Positions 34,033-42,193 of a DNA stretch of 64,000 bases are shown here, piece by piece (positions within the stretch are counted from its first letter, which is position 1; the number at the start of each line of letters is the position of its first letter). The DNA is taken from NCBI GenBank assembly GCA_029210465.1, contig JARGDL010000008.1, forward strand, positions 52,792 through 116,791, given 5' to 3'. The notes under the pieces are model-generated. The model worked only from the letters and a program-made list of their open reading frames with translations. It did no database searches and was not told the DNA's origin. The DNA is from Stygiobacter electus (GTDB lineage Bacteria; Bacteroidota; Ignavibacteria; Ignavibacteriales; Melioribacteraceae). Both the position numbers and the translations under genes were made by a program.

Positions 34033-35492
34033 TTTTTTAATTGGAATAATAAAAATTCTTGTTCATTAATTATTTCTTTTCCAACAAGTTTGTAACCAGC
34101 ATTTGTAAAAGCTTTAATTGATGGAGTATTGTTTGGTCTAATTATAGCATTGATAAAATTAATATTAGGCTTATCATGAAAAAGTTTATAGCTTGCCGAA
34201 AAAATTAATTGTTTTGAATATCCTTTACCTCTAAAATCTTTATCAATACTAATATTAATATCTGCATAGTAACCATTAATATCAAAACGAACTTGACCGA
34301 TAAATTGATTTGAAGGAGTAAAAGCTAAAAGGAAATAACAATTATCGTCGAGCAATTTCCCTGAAAACCAATCTAAATGATCACCCCATTTTATTGGTTC
34401 AGTGTTGATTGAATTAGCACGAACTAATCTATCGTTTGATAGATTAAAAATTATAGTTGCATCTTTTGCAATTGCATTTCTAAAATAAAAACCTGATTTG
34501 CCAACATGTTTATCAATTATAAATTGCAAAACTCTTTTAGCACCATTACCATCAATTTTTTGTTTACCTATTTTTGAAATAGGCTCACGAACTTGTTTTT
34601 TCCTAAGGTTTGAAATTAACAGCAACAATCTGTGTTCAAGATTTGGTAAGTCGAAAGTTAATTCTTGTTGTAAAAATTTTTCTTTAACCCAACCAGCCAA
34701 TTGACTTTTTTGATTATCTGCAACAGCAATTGCAATAGAAGGAATTCCAACTCGAGCAAGTTCATTTAATGTTTGCCCACCTGCACAAATTGCTAAATCA
34801 GTTTCATACATTATTTTTAATAATTCAGAAGCTGATGGTGTATTTATGATTTCTGTGTTTGCATCTTTTGCTTCTTCAATTTGTGAAATGTGATCAAATG
34901 AGTTTGTTACAATAATCCTCTTTTTTAAAGTTGGATGATTTCTTGTAAGCAAGCGTAAAATTCTAGTGGTTAAATTTAATTTATCGGTTCCACCAAAAGT
35001 CAAAAGAATATTTTGAATATCAAGTCTTAAAGGTCGATCAACAATTTCCCAAAATTCTTTTCTAATTGGTAAATATTTTGTGCCCAACAAATATTCATTA
35101 GATAAAGTTTTTTTGTAGGGTAAAGATTCAGCGTTAATTGCTCCATTGAGAATTATACCGAGAGGGTAATCTAAACGAACATTATCATCCAAGTACAATG
35201 GAATAAGTGTGGATCTCGAAATGGTTTCATAAAATTCTTTTGGAGCTAAATATGAATCAACAATTATAGCATCACTGTTTTTTATTTTTTTAAACAATTC
35301 ATCTTGATTATTAAGCCAATCAATAAATTCATGATTAATATCTTCTAAAAATGGGAAGGCAGTTGAATCACCGTTTAAATAAATTTTAGGAATAATATTT
35401 CTCTCTTCAAAAGCTTGATAAAGAGAAATACATCTTGTTAAATGACCTAATCCAGTTTCTTTATTCCCTTCAGTAATTATTGATATTTTCAT
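34029..35492 (-). CDS. pseG: PseG-PseH fusion: UDP-sugar hydrolase plus GNAT N-acetyltransferase
   Basis: 487 residues, longer than PseG alone (about 270-330). The N-terminal 330 residues are a GT-B fold PseG (KISIITEGNKETGLGHLTRC with the conserved GLGHLTR, AIIVDSYLAPKEFYE, ICAGGQTLNELARVGIPSIA), which removes UDP from UDP-2,4-diacetamido-altrose. The rest (from about residue 335, FYFRNAIAKDATIIFNLSND) is a GNAT domain with LLAFTPSNQFIGQVRFDING, SIDKDFRGKGYSKQLIFSAS and AIIRPNNTPSIKAFTNAGYK, the likely PseH that acetylates the 4-amino sugar. Together they supply two consecutive steps. It overlaps pseC and pseI by 4 nt each. Confidence 0.9.
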   Translation of the reverse strand: MKISIITEGNKETGLGHLTRCISLYQAFEERNIIPKIYLNGDSTAFPFLEDINHEFIDWLNNQDELFKKIKNSDAIIVDSYLAPKEFYETISRSTLIPLYLDDNVRLDYPLGIILNGAINAESLPYKKTLSNEYLLGTKYLPIRKEFWEIVDRPLRLDIQNILLTFGGTDKLNLTTRILRLLTRNHPTLKKRIIVTNSFDHISQIEEAKDANTEIINTPSASELLKIMYETDLAICAGGQTLNELARVGIPSIAIAVADNQKSQLAGWVKEKFLQQELTFDLPNLEHRLLLLISNLRKKQVREPISKIGKQKIDGNGAKRVLQFIIDKHVGKSGFYFRNAIAKDATIIFNLSNDRLVRANSINTEPIKWGDHLDWFSGKLLDDNCYFLLAFTPSNQFIGQVRFDINGYYADINISIDKDFRGKGYSKQLIFSASYKLFHDKPNINFINAIIRPNNTPSIKAFTNAGYKLVGKEIINEQEFLLFQLKK

Positions 35493-36667
35493 TTATAGCT
35501 ATCTAAAGTTTTTTTAATTGCATTCGTAATAAACTTTAAATCTTTTTTTGTTAAAGTCGGATAAATTGGAATCGAAATTTCACTTTCATAGAATTTTTCT
35601 GCAACAGGAAAATCTCCAGCTTTAAAACCAAATTTTTTTCTGTAAAATGGCTGTAAATGAACAGGAATATAATGCACTTGAAAAACCACTCCATTTTCTT
35701 TTAGTCTGAAATAAAATTCCTTTTTATCAATTTTTAACTTGTCAAATTTTATTTGTAATGGATACAAATGATAAGCGTGTTTAACATTTTTTGAAACAAA
35801 AGGTGTAACAACTCTATCGTCATTTTTAAAAAATGAATCATAATATTCAGCAACTTTTCTTCTTGAGGCAATAAATTTTTTTAATCTTTTTAATTGATTA
35901 ATTCCTAAAGCACATTGAAAATCTGTAATGCGATAGTTAAAACCAACTTCGTGCATTTCGTAATACCATGGACCATCATTTTTTTCAAGTTCATTTTCAT
36001 CTTTTGTCATGCCATGAGTTCGTAGAAGTTTTACACGTTTATCAATTAATTCATTATTTGTTAAAACAGCTCCACCTTCACCAGTTGTAATATGTTTAAC
36101 AGGATGAAAACTAAAGTTAACTGCATCAGCATATTTTACGGCGTATTGAATATCGTCAAAATATTCTGCGCCTAGAGCATGACAAAAATCATTAACAAGT
36201 TGAAAACCATATTTGTTTTTTAATGAAGCTAAAGTTTTCCAATCTGATGGATAACCTGCAAAATCAACGGCAACAACCGCTTTAACTTTTTTATTTATAG
36301 ATGAATAATATTTTAATTTATCTTCAAGTTTGGTTGTGTCAATTGTGTAAGTTTTGGGATTGATATCAACAAAATCAACTGTGGCTCCAACAAAAATTGC
36401 GCAATTTGCACTTGATAAAAATGTAATTGGTGATGTAATAATAATGTCACCCTTTTTCCATTGTAGTGCTAATGCAATTAAATGCAAACTAGCCGTTCCA
36501 TTAGCAACAACAGAAGCATACTTTGCACCGAAAAATTTTTTTAATTCATTTTCAAACTCAACAGATTTCGGTCCTTGTGTAATAAATGGACTTGGCAAAA
36601 CATTAACTACTGCGTCAATATCTGATTGTTCAATAGTTTGTTTTCCGTAGTAGAATAAATTTTTCAT
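35489..36667 (-). CDS. pseC: UDP-4-amino-4,6-dideoxy-L-altrosamine transaminase
   Basis: 392 residues, DegT/DnrJ/EryC1 family PLP aminotransferase. Diagnostic: FYGKQTIEQSDIDAVVNVLP, ITQGPKSVEFENELKKFFGA, ANGTASLHLIALALQW, VDFAGYPSDWKTLASLK, the cofactor Asp region LVNDFCHALGAEY, and the Schiff-base Lys in FSFHPVKHITTGEGGAVLTN. The FSFHPVK and VHYIPVHLQPFYR details agree with PseC. Second step of pseudaminic acid synthesis, 4 nt downstream of pseB. Confidence 0.93.
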   Translation of the reverse strand: MKNLFYYGKQTIEQSDIDAVVNVLPSPFITQGPKSVEFENELKKFFGAKYASVVANGTASLHLIALALQWKKGDIIITSPITFLSSANCAIFVGATVDFVDINPKTYTIDTTKLEDKLKYYSSINKKVKAVVAVDFAGYPSDWKTLASLKNKYGFQLVNDFCHALGAEYFDDIQYAVKYADAVNFSFHPVKHITTGEGGAVLTNNELIDKRVKLLRTHGMTKDENELEKNDGPWYYEMHEVGFNYRITDFQCALGINQLKRLKKFIASRRKVAEYYDSFFKNDDRVVTPFVSKNVKHAYHLYPLQIKFDKLKIDKKEFYFRLKENGVVFQVHYIPVHLQPFYRKKFGFKAGDFPVAEKFYESEISIPIYPTLTKKDLKFITNAIKKTLDSYK

Positions 36668-36671
36668 ATAC

Positions 36672-37691
36672 TCACATTTTTTGGATTAATTCTTTTAGTT
36701 CATCGACAGATAAAAAGTGTGGATTTGATCCACTGTTATATTTAAATCCAAATTCGCAAAACTTTCCTGGTTTGTGATTGCTTGTTAATCTGAATTTTTC
36801 AGTATCCCATAGTTTTAATGATTGAATATCACCAAGCTGAACAGAAGGAAGAATTACATAATAATCATCGAATTCAATTGTATTAAGAGCATCAGCTTCG
36901 GTAATCATTTCTTCATGAATTTTTTCACCGGGACGAATTCCAACAACTTCAATTTTACAATCGGGTGCAACAGCTTTTGCTAAATCAGTTATTCTATAAG
37001 AAGGAATTTTAGGGACAAATAATTCACCGCCCCACATTATTTCAAATGATCTTAGAACAAAATCAACGCCTTGCTGAAGGGTAATATTAAATCGAGTCAT
37101 TCTTTCATCTGTAATTGGTAAAACACCAGTTTTCTTTTTTTCTAAAAAGAAAGGGATTACAGAGCCGCGACTTCCCATTACATTTCCATAACGAACGACT
37201 GAAAATTTTATATCATGAGTACCTTTGTAATTATTTGCCGCAATGAAAAGTTTATCGGAAGTTAATTTGGTTGCACCATAAAGATTAATTGGTGCAGCGG
37301 CTTTATCTGTTGAAAGTGCAATCACTTTTTTAACATTACATTCAAAGCAAGCATCAATTACATTTTGTCCACCAATAATGTTTGTTTTAACAGCTTCAAA
37401 AGGATTGTATTCAGCCGCGGGAACTTGTTTTAGTGCCGCAGCATGAACGACATAATCAACACCTGTCATTGCGCGAATCAATCTTTCTTTATCACGAACA
37501 TCGCCAATAAAATAACGCATTAAAACGCCATCTTTTTTGAAACGTGAATCTTGCTGCATTTCAAATTGCTTTAATTCATCACGACTGTAAATAATTATTT
37601 TTTTTGGTGAATATCTTTTTAATACAGTCTCGATAAATTTTTTACCAAATGATCCAGTTCCGCCAGTTATTAAAATTGTTTTGCCGTTCAT
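36672..37691 (-). CDS. pseB: UDP-N-acetylglucosamine 4,6-dehydratase (inverting)
   Basis: 339 residues, short-chain dehydrogenase fold. ITGGTGSFGKKFIETVLKRY binds NADP, DVRDKERLIRAMTGVDYVVH the ring, and STDKAAAPINLYGATKLTSD holds the catalytic residues (Thr-Asp-Lys, Tyr). VRYGNVMGSRGSVIPFF and MTRFNITLQQGVDFVL complete the PseB/FlaA1 type. First enzyme of the pathway, first gene of the pse operon. A -7 element TATTTTTG lies at 37732-37739, 41 nt ahead of the ATG. Confidence 0.95.
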   Translation of the reverse strand: MNGKTILITGGTGSFGKKFIETVLKRYSPKKIIIYSRDELKQFEMQQDSRFKKDGVLMRYFIGDVRDKERLIRAMTGVDYVVHAAALKQVPAAEYNPFEAVKTNIIGGQNVIDACFECNVKKVIALSTDKAAAPINLYGATKLTSDKLFIAANNYKGTHDIKFSVVRYGNVMGSRGSVIPFFLEKKKTGVLPITDERMTRFNITLQQGVDFVLRSFEIMWGGELFVPKIPSYRITDLAKAVAPDCKIEVVGIRPGEKIHEEMITEADALNTIEFDDYYVILPSVQLGDIQSLKLWDTEKFRLTSNHKPGKFCEFGFKYNSGSNPHFLSVDELKELIQKM

Positions 37692-37731
37692 TTATTTTCC
37701 TATAAAACTTTTCAATGCTTTAATTTCATTA

Positions 37732-37739
37732 CAAAAATA
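37732..37739 (-). promoter_or_regulatory. Bacteroidota-type -7 element ahead of pseB
   Basis: TATTTTTG on the minus strand matches TAnnTTTG, 41 nt before the pseB start. No good TTTG at the -33 distance was found. Confidence 0.35.
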
Positions 37740-37792
37740 ATCAAATGATTTTGATTAAAATATATAGATACCTTTTAAATATTGTAACTATT

Positions 37793-37899
37793 GTCTTTGC
37801 GAACGACCTGTTTGCCGACAGGCAGGAGTGAAGCAAACTCAAAATTAATTTATTATTCAAATTAGAGATTGCTTCGTCATTACATTCCTCGCAATGATG
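37793..37899. repeat. Long dispersed palindrome (class B) with a nested inner palindrome
   Basis: Left arm GTCTTTGCGA...GAAGCAAACTC, right arm GAGATTGCTTCG...CTCGCAATGAT, pairing with few mismatches around an AT-rich loop. The inner palindrome CCTGT...ACAGG (37807-37822) interrupts the left arm between GACGA-like and AGTGAAGC-like segments. It looks like the GTCATTGCGAGG...CAATCTC element known in many genomes. Confidence 0.7.
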
Positions 37900-38009
37900 T
37901 TAAAAGAATAATTTTTCAGATGTCTGTATATAGTTAATTGCTATTCTTTATTAGATGTAATTCAACAAGTTAATTCATTGAGTAAAGTTACTTAGTATAT
38001 TGAGCAATT

Positions 38010-39410
38010 TTACTCAATACTTTTATTTATAGGTATTTTGTTGAAAATTGAAATATTAATCTTATTCTTCTCGTAAAATCTATCATAGTAAGGAAGATAA
38101 GTTTCATATAATTTGTGAAGTTTAGTCATTTTATAATTTTCAAAAACCCAAAGATGTTTTTTTAGTTTCCAGATTTTTGAAAATAAATTGCGGTTATAAA
38201 ATGGTGCGGCAATTCTTGTAAGAATGTAAACCAACCAATACCAAAAATGAAATTTGTAGGTTGGGTTATAATATCCAGCTTTAACTTTTTCTATAGTTTG
38301 ATTGAAATAAAAAGAAGCACGAATGTGATTTAATCCATCACCGAATCCAATTATTTCTTTGATTAATTTTTTCCGTATTTCATCTTTTTCTTGTGAAAAG
38401 AATTGTTCTATTTTTCCAGTTGAATAATATTCATTAATCAAGTTTTGAAATTCTTGATAATTTTTAACCAACGGCGAACCTTTGTAAAGCGGGTCGCGAT
38501 TAAAATTCGGGTCGGGATTAATAAATATTGTTTGTTTTTTCATCAGCCAACTTTCTAATGCTGTTGTAGATTCAAAACATGTCCAAATATCTGCTACACT
38601 TATTAAATCATGAATTGATTCTTCATTGCATAAATAAATTACATTTGAGTGATGAGCTAATTCACTCATTTCATTTTTTACTGGTTCAGGTCGCTCAGGT
38701 GCGTTTTCCTGCGGATGTTGTTTGAGAATAAATAAAATATCAGGATTGTTTTTAATAGCTTGTTCTAAAATATCGCGAACTAAAATTCTTTGTTCTTCAA
38801 TCCATTTAAGTTTTTGTTCATCACCTTTTGCCCAATACAAAAGTTCTTCTTTGCCGCGTTTATGATCAAGTTTCCCAAAAGCCCAACCGGCATAACCAAT
38901 TACTTTTTTGAAATTTGTTTTATTGTACTTTGAAAGAAAAACTTCTTTTTTCATAAACTCATAAATGGAATATCTGTCAAAGCCAACGCCACCAGTTACA
39001 ACAATTTTATCTTTATATGTTGGTTCTTTTTCTTTTAAGAAGTTTGCGGTTCTTTCACTCCAGCAACAAACATATTCCTGGTAAAATTTTTTATCGCGAT
39101 TAAATCCCCAATAGTTAAAAGAGCCATCAGTTCTAAAATTTCCTTCTGAGATTAATGCAAAAACTGGAATGTTTTGTTCGTGTGCAATTTTTGAAATTTC
39201 AAAATAAAGATTACTTCCAATTGTATTTGCTTGAAGAATAATATCGGGTTTTACTTTGTAAATCTGATGAATATCAATATTTAACGCATGGAAAAATTCA
39301 CAATTCAAAAATTTTTCGGCAAAAAATTTAATTGGTAAAAGCATTTCAACATCGCGGCCAATGGCATCATCTGTAAAACAAAGCACTTTTATTTTATCGG
39401 TTTTATTCAA
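38010..39410 (-). CDS. Surface-carbohydrate glycosyltransferase-like protein (BFO_1060-type)
   Basis: 466 residues, no membrane helix apart from a short hydrophobic stretch near the C-terminus (WYWLVYILTRIAAPF). The central part HQIYKVKPDIILQANTIGSN, NWGFNRD-like loop, VVTGGVGFDRYSIYE, ILKQHPQENAP and ADIWTCFESTTALESWLMKK resembles glycan-processing proteins of the capsule/CDP-glycerol transferase fold, labelled surface carbohydrate biosynthesis proteins or BFO_1060 family in Bacteroidota. Given its position next to a pse operon, a role in transferring a nonulosonic acid is conceivable, but unproven. Confidence 0.65.
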   Translation of the reverse strand: MNKTDKIKVLCFTDDAIGRDVEMLLPIKFFAEKFLNCEFFHALNIDIHQIYKVKPDIILQANTIGSNLYFEISKIAHEQNIPVFALISEGNFRTDGSFNYWGFNRDKKFYQEYVCCWSERTANFLKEKEPTYKDKIVVTGGVGFDRYSIYEFMKKEVFLSKYNKTNFKKVIGYAGWAFGKLDHKRGKEELLYWAKGDEQKLKWIEEQRILVRDILEQAIKNNPDILFILKQHPQENAPERPEPVKNEMSELAHHSNVIYLCNEESIHDLISVADIWTCFESTTALESWLMKKQTIFINPDPNFNRDPLYKGSPLVKNYQEFQNLINEYYSTGKIEQFFSQEKDEIRKKLIKEIIGFGDGLNHIRASFYFNQTIEKVKAGYYNPTYKFHFWYWLVYILTRIAAPFYNRNLFSKIWKLKKHLWVFENYKMTKLHKLYETYLPYYDRFYEKNKINISIFNKIPINKSIE

Positions 39411-40712
39411 TTAACTACCCTTTAAAATTTCATCGAAATATTGAGCAAGTTTTTTTGTTAGGTTTCTATTTGAGTATTGAGAAATGTCATTTTTGTTTGA
39501 TCTTAATGTTCCATCCTTGAATTTTTGATAAAGGAATTTTACTGTGTCAATTGTGTTTTCTAAATCATTAAATTCACAAGTTAGACCAGCATTAACACCA
39601 TGAACAATTTTTGAAGCATCGCTTTCTTTTGGTCCAATTACTAATATTGGTCTTCGAGTTGCAAGGTATTCGAATAATTTTCCGGGTAATCTTCCATTTA
39701 CATTTGGCATGTCATTAAGAATTAAAAGCAATACTTGTGAGCTAAACATTTTTTCAATCGTTTCTTTTCTTGATATGTGCTGAAGTAATTTTAAATTTTC
39801 ATGCAAATCAAGAGATTTAAATTCATCTAAAATTGCATGACCAATAAATCCAGCAAGTTCAATTTCAAGATCGTTAGCAAAAGATAGATTTTCTTTTTTC
39901 AATACTGATAATGCTTTCCACAAAATTTTTGCATTCCTATCTGGTCCTAAACTTCCATAATGACTTAATTTAAATTTGTTTGATAGTGAAATATTAACAT
40001 TTTGAAAATCATCTTCGTCATAACCCCAAACAATCACACCAACATTTTTAGCTCCGATTGATTCTAAATCTTTTTTCCATGTATCACTGCAAATTGTAAC
40101 TTTATCAGCAAATTTAAATACGCGCTGTTCCATCATCTGATGAATTTTCAATGAAATTGGATTTAACATTAATTGCGGAAAATAATCAACTTGTGTCCAT
40201 GGATCTTGAAAATCTGCATGCCATGGAATAGCAAACTTTCTTTTCAATTTATATGCAATCATGTGATTTGTTTGAGGTGGTCCATTTGTAAAAAGTAAAT
40301 CAACTTTATTTTCATTTAAATATTTCTTTAGATGATTAACACTTGGACGAATCCAAAATTTTCTTGCATCGGGTATAAAAATATTTCCACGTATCCAAAT
40401 GCCAAACTTGTGAGCTAATGTTGGTTTTTCTTCTTCCAAAAAAACATTATGAATTCTTTCATCTTTCTTTTTACCGGTAATGAATTTAAATAAATTAAAT
40501 GGTTCCCAAATTTTTGTTTTGATTACTTCTAAATTTTCAGGAACATCTTTAAAATTAATTTTATCAAGAACTGGATATTCAGCGCCTTCGGCTGTATGAA
40601 CTATTGGTTCGTATCCAAATTCACGTAAGTATTTAACGAACTTTAAATTACGATGAACAGCAATTCCGCCAGCCGGCGGCCAGTAGTATGTAATGAATAA
40701 AACTTTTTTCAT
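39411..40712 (-). CDS. Glycosyltransferase family 4-like
   Basis: 433 residues, GT-B fold. N-terminal KKVLFITYYWPPAGGIAVHR (acceptor loop of GT4), LLFTNGPPQTNHMIAYKLKR, WHADFQDPWTQVDYFP, DKVTICSDTWKKDLESIGAK, and the C-terminal donor domain HYGSLGPDRNAK, LLLILNDMPNVNGRLPGKLF with the EX7E-like EYLATRRPILVIGPKESDAS. Adjacent to other polysaccharide genes (4-nt overlap with the flippase), so it probably adds a sugar to a surface glycan. Confidence 0.88.
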   Translation of the reverse strand: MKKVLFITYYWPPAGGIAVHRNLKFVKYLREFGYEPIVHTAEGAEYPVLDKINFKDVPENLEVIKTKIWEPFNLFKFITGKKKDERIHNVFLEEEKPTLAHKFGIWIRGNIFIPDARKFWIRPSVNHLKKYLNENKVDLLFTNGPPQTNHMIAYKLKRKFAIPWHADFQDPWTQVDYFPQLMLNPISLKIHQMMEQRVFKFADKVTICSDTWKKDLESIGAKNVGVIVWGYDEDDFQNVNISLSNKFKLSHYGSLGPDRNAKILWKALSVLKKENLSFANDLEIELAGFIGHAILDEFKSLDLHENLKLLQHISRKETIEKMFSSQVLLLILNDMPNVNGRLPGKLFEYLATRRPILVIGPKESDASKIVHGVNAGLTCEFNDLENTIDTVKFLYQKFKDGTLRSNKNDISQYSNRNLTKKLAQYFDEILKGS

Positions 40713-42193
40713 TTTATGTTTATGCTAAATAAATCTTTTGTGAATGCAACAATCTTTTCTTTTGATGTTAAAATTTCCAATTCTGCTTTCTCATAAAATT
40801 TAAAAATGAAAAGAACAAAAGGGAAAAGTAAAACCAGTAACAATTTCAGTAAGATGAATTCAATTTTAATTTGACTGAAAAAATAAACTGGAAGAGATAA
40901 TAATAAACCAAGTAAAATCATCAAAACTAATTTGAAATTTTCAAAAGGAATTTTATAATAAATGTTAGAAACAATTTGTGTAACAATGTAAAAAAGTAAA
41001 AATGAAACAAGCGTATTAACGGCTGCAGCAATAATTCCAAATGATGGAATGAATACCAAATTAAGAACTATATTTAAAACGGCGGCGGCAATTGTTATCC
41101 AAGCAATATGTTTAGTGTTTTTAGTTAGAAGCATTCCAAGTTGAGCTGTTAAACGCATTCCACTAAATACATAAGAAAGCAAAATAATTGGTATTACAAA
41201 AAAAGAAGATTCGTAATTTCCTTTGCCTGCAAAAAGAAAAATTATTTCAGGTGAAAAAAGTGAAAGCACTACAAATCCCCACACGAAAAAAAATGTTGAA
41301 TAAGTCATTAACTTAGAATAGAACCGTTTATCATTTTCTTTTCCAAAATATTTATAAGCAAGAGGTAACAAACTTAAATTAAATGGAAGTATTAAAAACA
41401 TATTTAGTACGCCAGCAATTCTATACCCTAAACCATAAATAGCGACATATTTAGCCCCAATCAGCCATTTGATAATATATCTATCGCTCAAATTTAAAAT
41501 CATAAATCCAGCAGAACTTAAAACAAGAGGCAATCCAAAAATTAAAGCAACTCTAAGTAGTTCCGAATTAAACTTTAATTTCATTTGGGGAATCATTTTG
41601 ACAAGCAAGATTAGAAAAATTAATATTTCTGAAATTAAGAAGCTTAACAATGCACCGTAAATTCCATATTTTTTGATTGATACAAAGAAGATTGTTAAAC
41701 TGATTATTAAAACTATTCGTAAAATATTTAAGGCAGTGTAATACTTTGCTTCTTCATCAGCTCTAATTTTTGAAAAGAATAAATTTGAAATCACTCGAAG
41801 TAAAATTATAAATGATGAAATTCTTAAGTAATCAAAATTTATCAATTCACCATTAAAAAGGTTGGGAAATGAATAATTTATTATTTCCACTGCTGAAATT
41901 AATATTGAAATAAAAAGAGTTAAAAAGATAAAAACAGAGAATAATGCAGATGATTTTTGATTTTTATATTCTTCAGAATTATTCAAAAAAATGATTGCAC
42001 TTGCTTGACCAAGAATTAAAATTTCGGCCAGTATTTGAATTGATGTATCTAATAAATCCCAAACACCAAATTGAGCAACAGAAAAGGTTCTCAAATAAAG
42101 TGGAAGTAAAATTAAACCAGATGCTTTTAATGCAATATTGCTTAAGCTATAAATAAAAGTTTGCTGTAAAGTATTTTTAATTTTATAGAGCAT
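40709..42193 (-). CDS. Wzx-type polysaccharide flippase (MATE/MOP superfamily)
   Basis: 494 residues from the ATG at 42193, which overlaps the YfhO stop as TGATG. Twelve to fourteen hydrophobic helices cover the whole length, starting LQQTFIYSLSNIALKASGLI and LLPLYLRTFSVAQFGVWDLL, the usual opening of O-antigen/teichoic-acid flippases. A C-terminal polysaccharide-biosynthesis domain follows. It would move lipid-linked glycan units across the inner membrane. Coupled to the GT4 gene by a 4-nt overlap. Confidence 0.87.
   Translation of the reverse strand: MLYKIKNTLQQTFIYSLSNIALKASGLILLPLYLRTFSVAQFGVWDLLDTSIQILAEILILGQASAIIFLNNSEEYKNQKSSALFSVFIFLTLFISILISAVEIINYSFPNLFNGELINFDYLRISSFIILLRVISNLFFSKIRADEEAKYYTALNILRIVLIISLTIFFVSIKKYGIYGALLSFLISEILIFLILLVKMIPQMKLKFNSELLRVALIFGLPLVLSSAGFMILNLSDRYIIKWLIGAKYVAIYGLGYRIAGVLNMFLILPFNLSLLPLAYKYFGKENDKRFYSKLMTYSTFFFVWGFVVLSLFSPEIIFLFAGKGNYESSFFVIPIILLSYVFSGMRLTAQLGMLLTKNTKHIAWITIAAAVLNIVLNLVFIPSFGIIAAAVNTLVSFLLFYIVTQIVSNIYYKIPFENFKLVLMILLGLLLSLPVYFFSQIKIEFILLKLLLVLLFPFVLFIFKFYEKAELEILTSKEKIVAFTKDLFSINIK

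Larger units (their letters stand above)
37692..38009. other. 318-bp gap holding a long palindrome with nested palindrome
   Basis: No gene seen. It holds the pseB promoter region, the class-B palindrome at 37793-37899 (described separately) and, at its end, a 10-bp inverted repeat ATTGAGTAAA (37977-37986) / TTTACTCAAT (38009-38018) that overlaps the stop of the next minus-strand gene, possibly a weak terminator. Confidence 0.6.

Noticed and set aside
37793..37899. CRISPR repeat or tRNA-like structure in the palindrome region
   Set aside because: There is only one copy locally, no spacers of regular length and no TTC-loop or CCA-end pattern. It is an ordinary dispersed palindrome.
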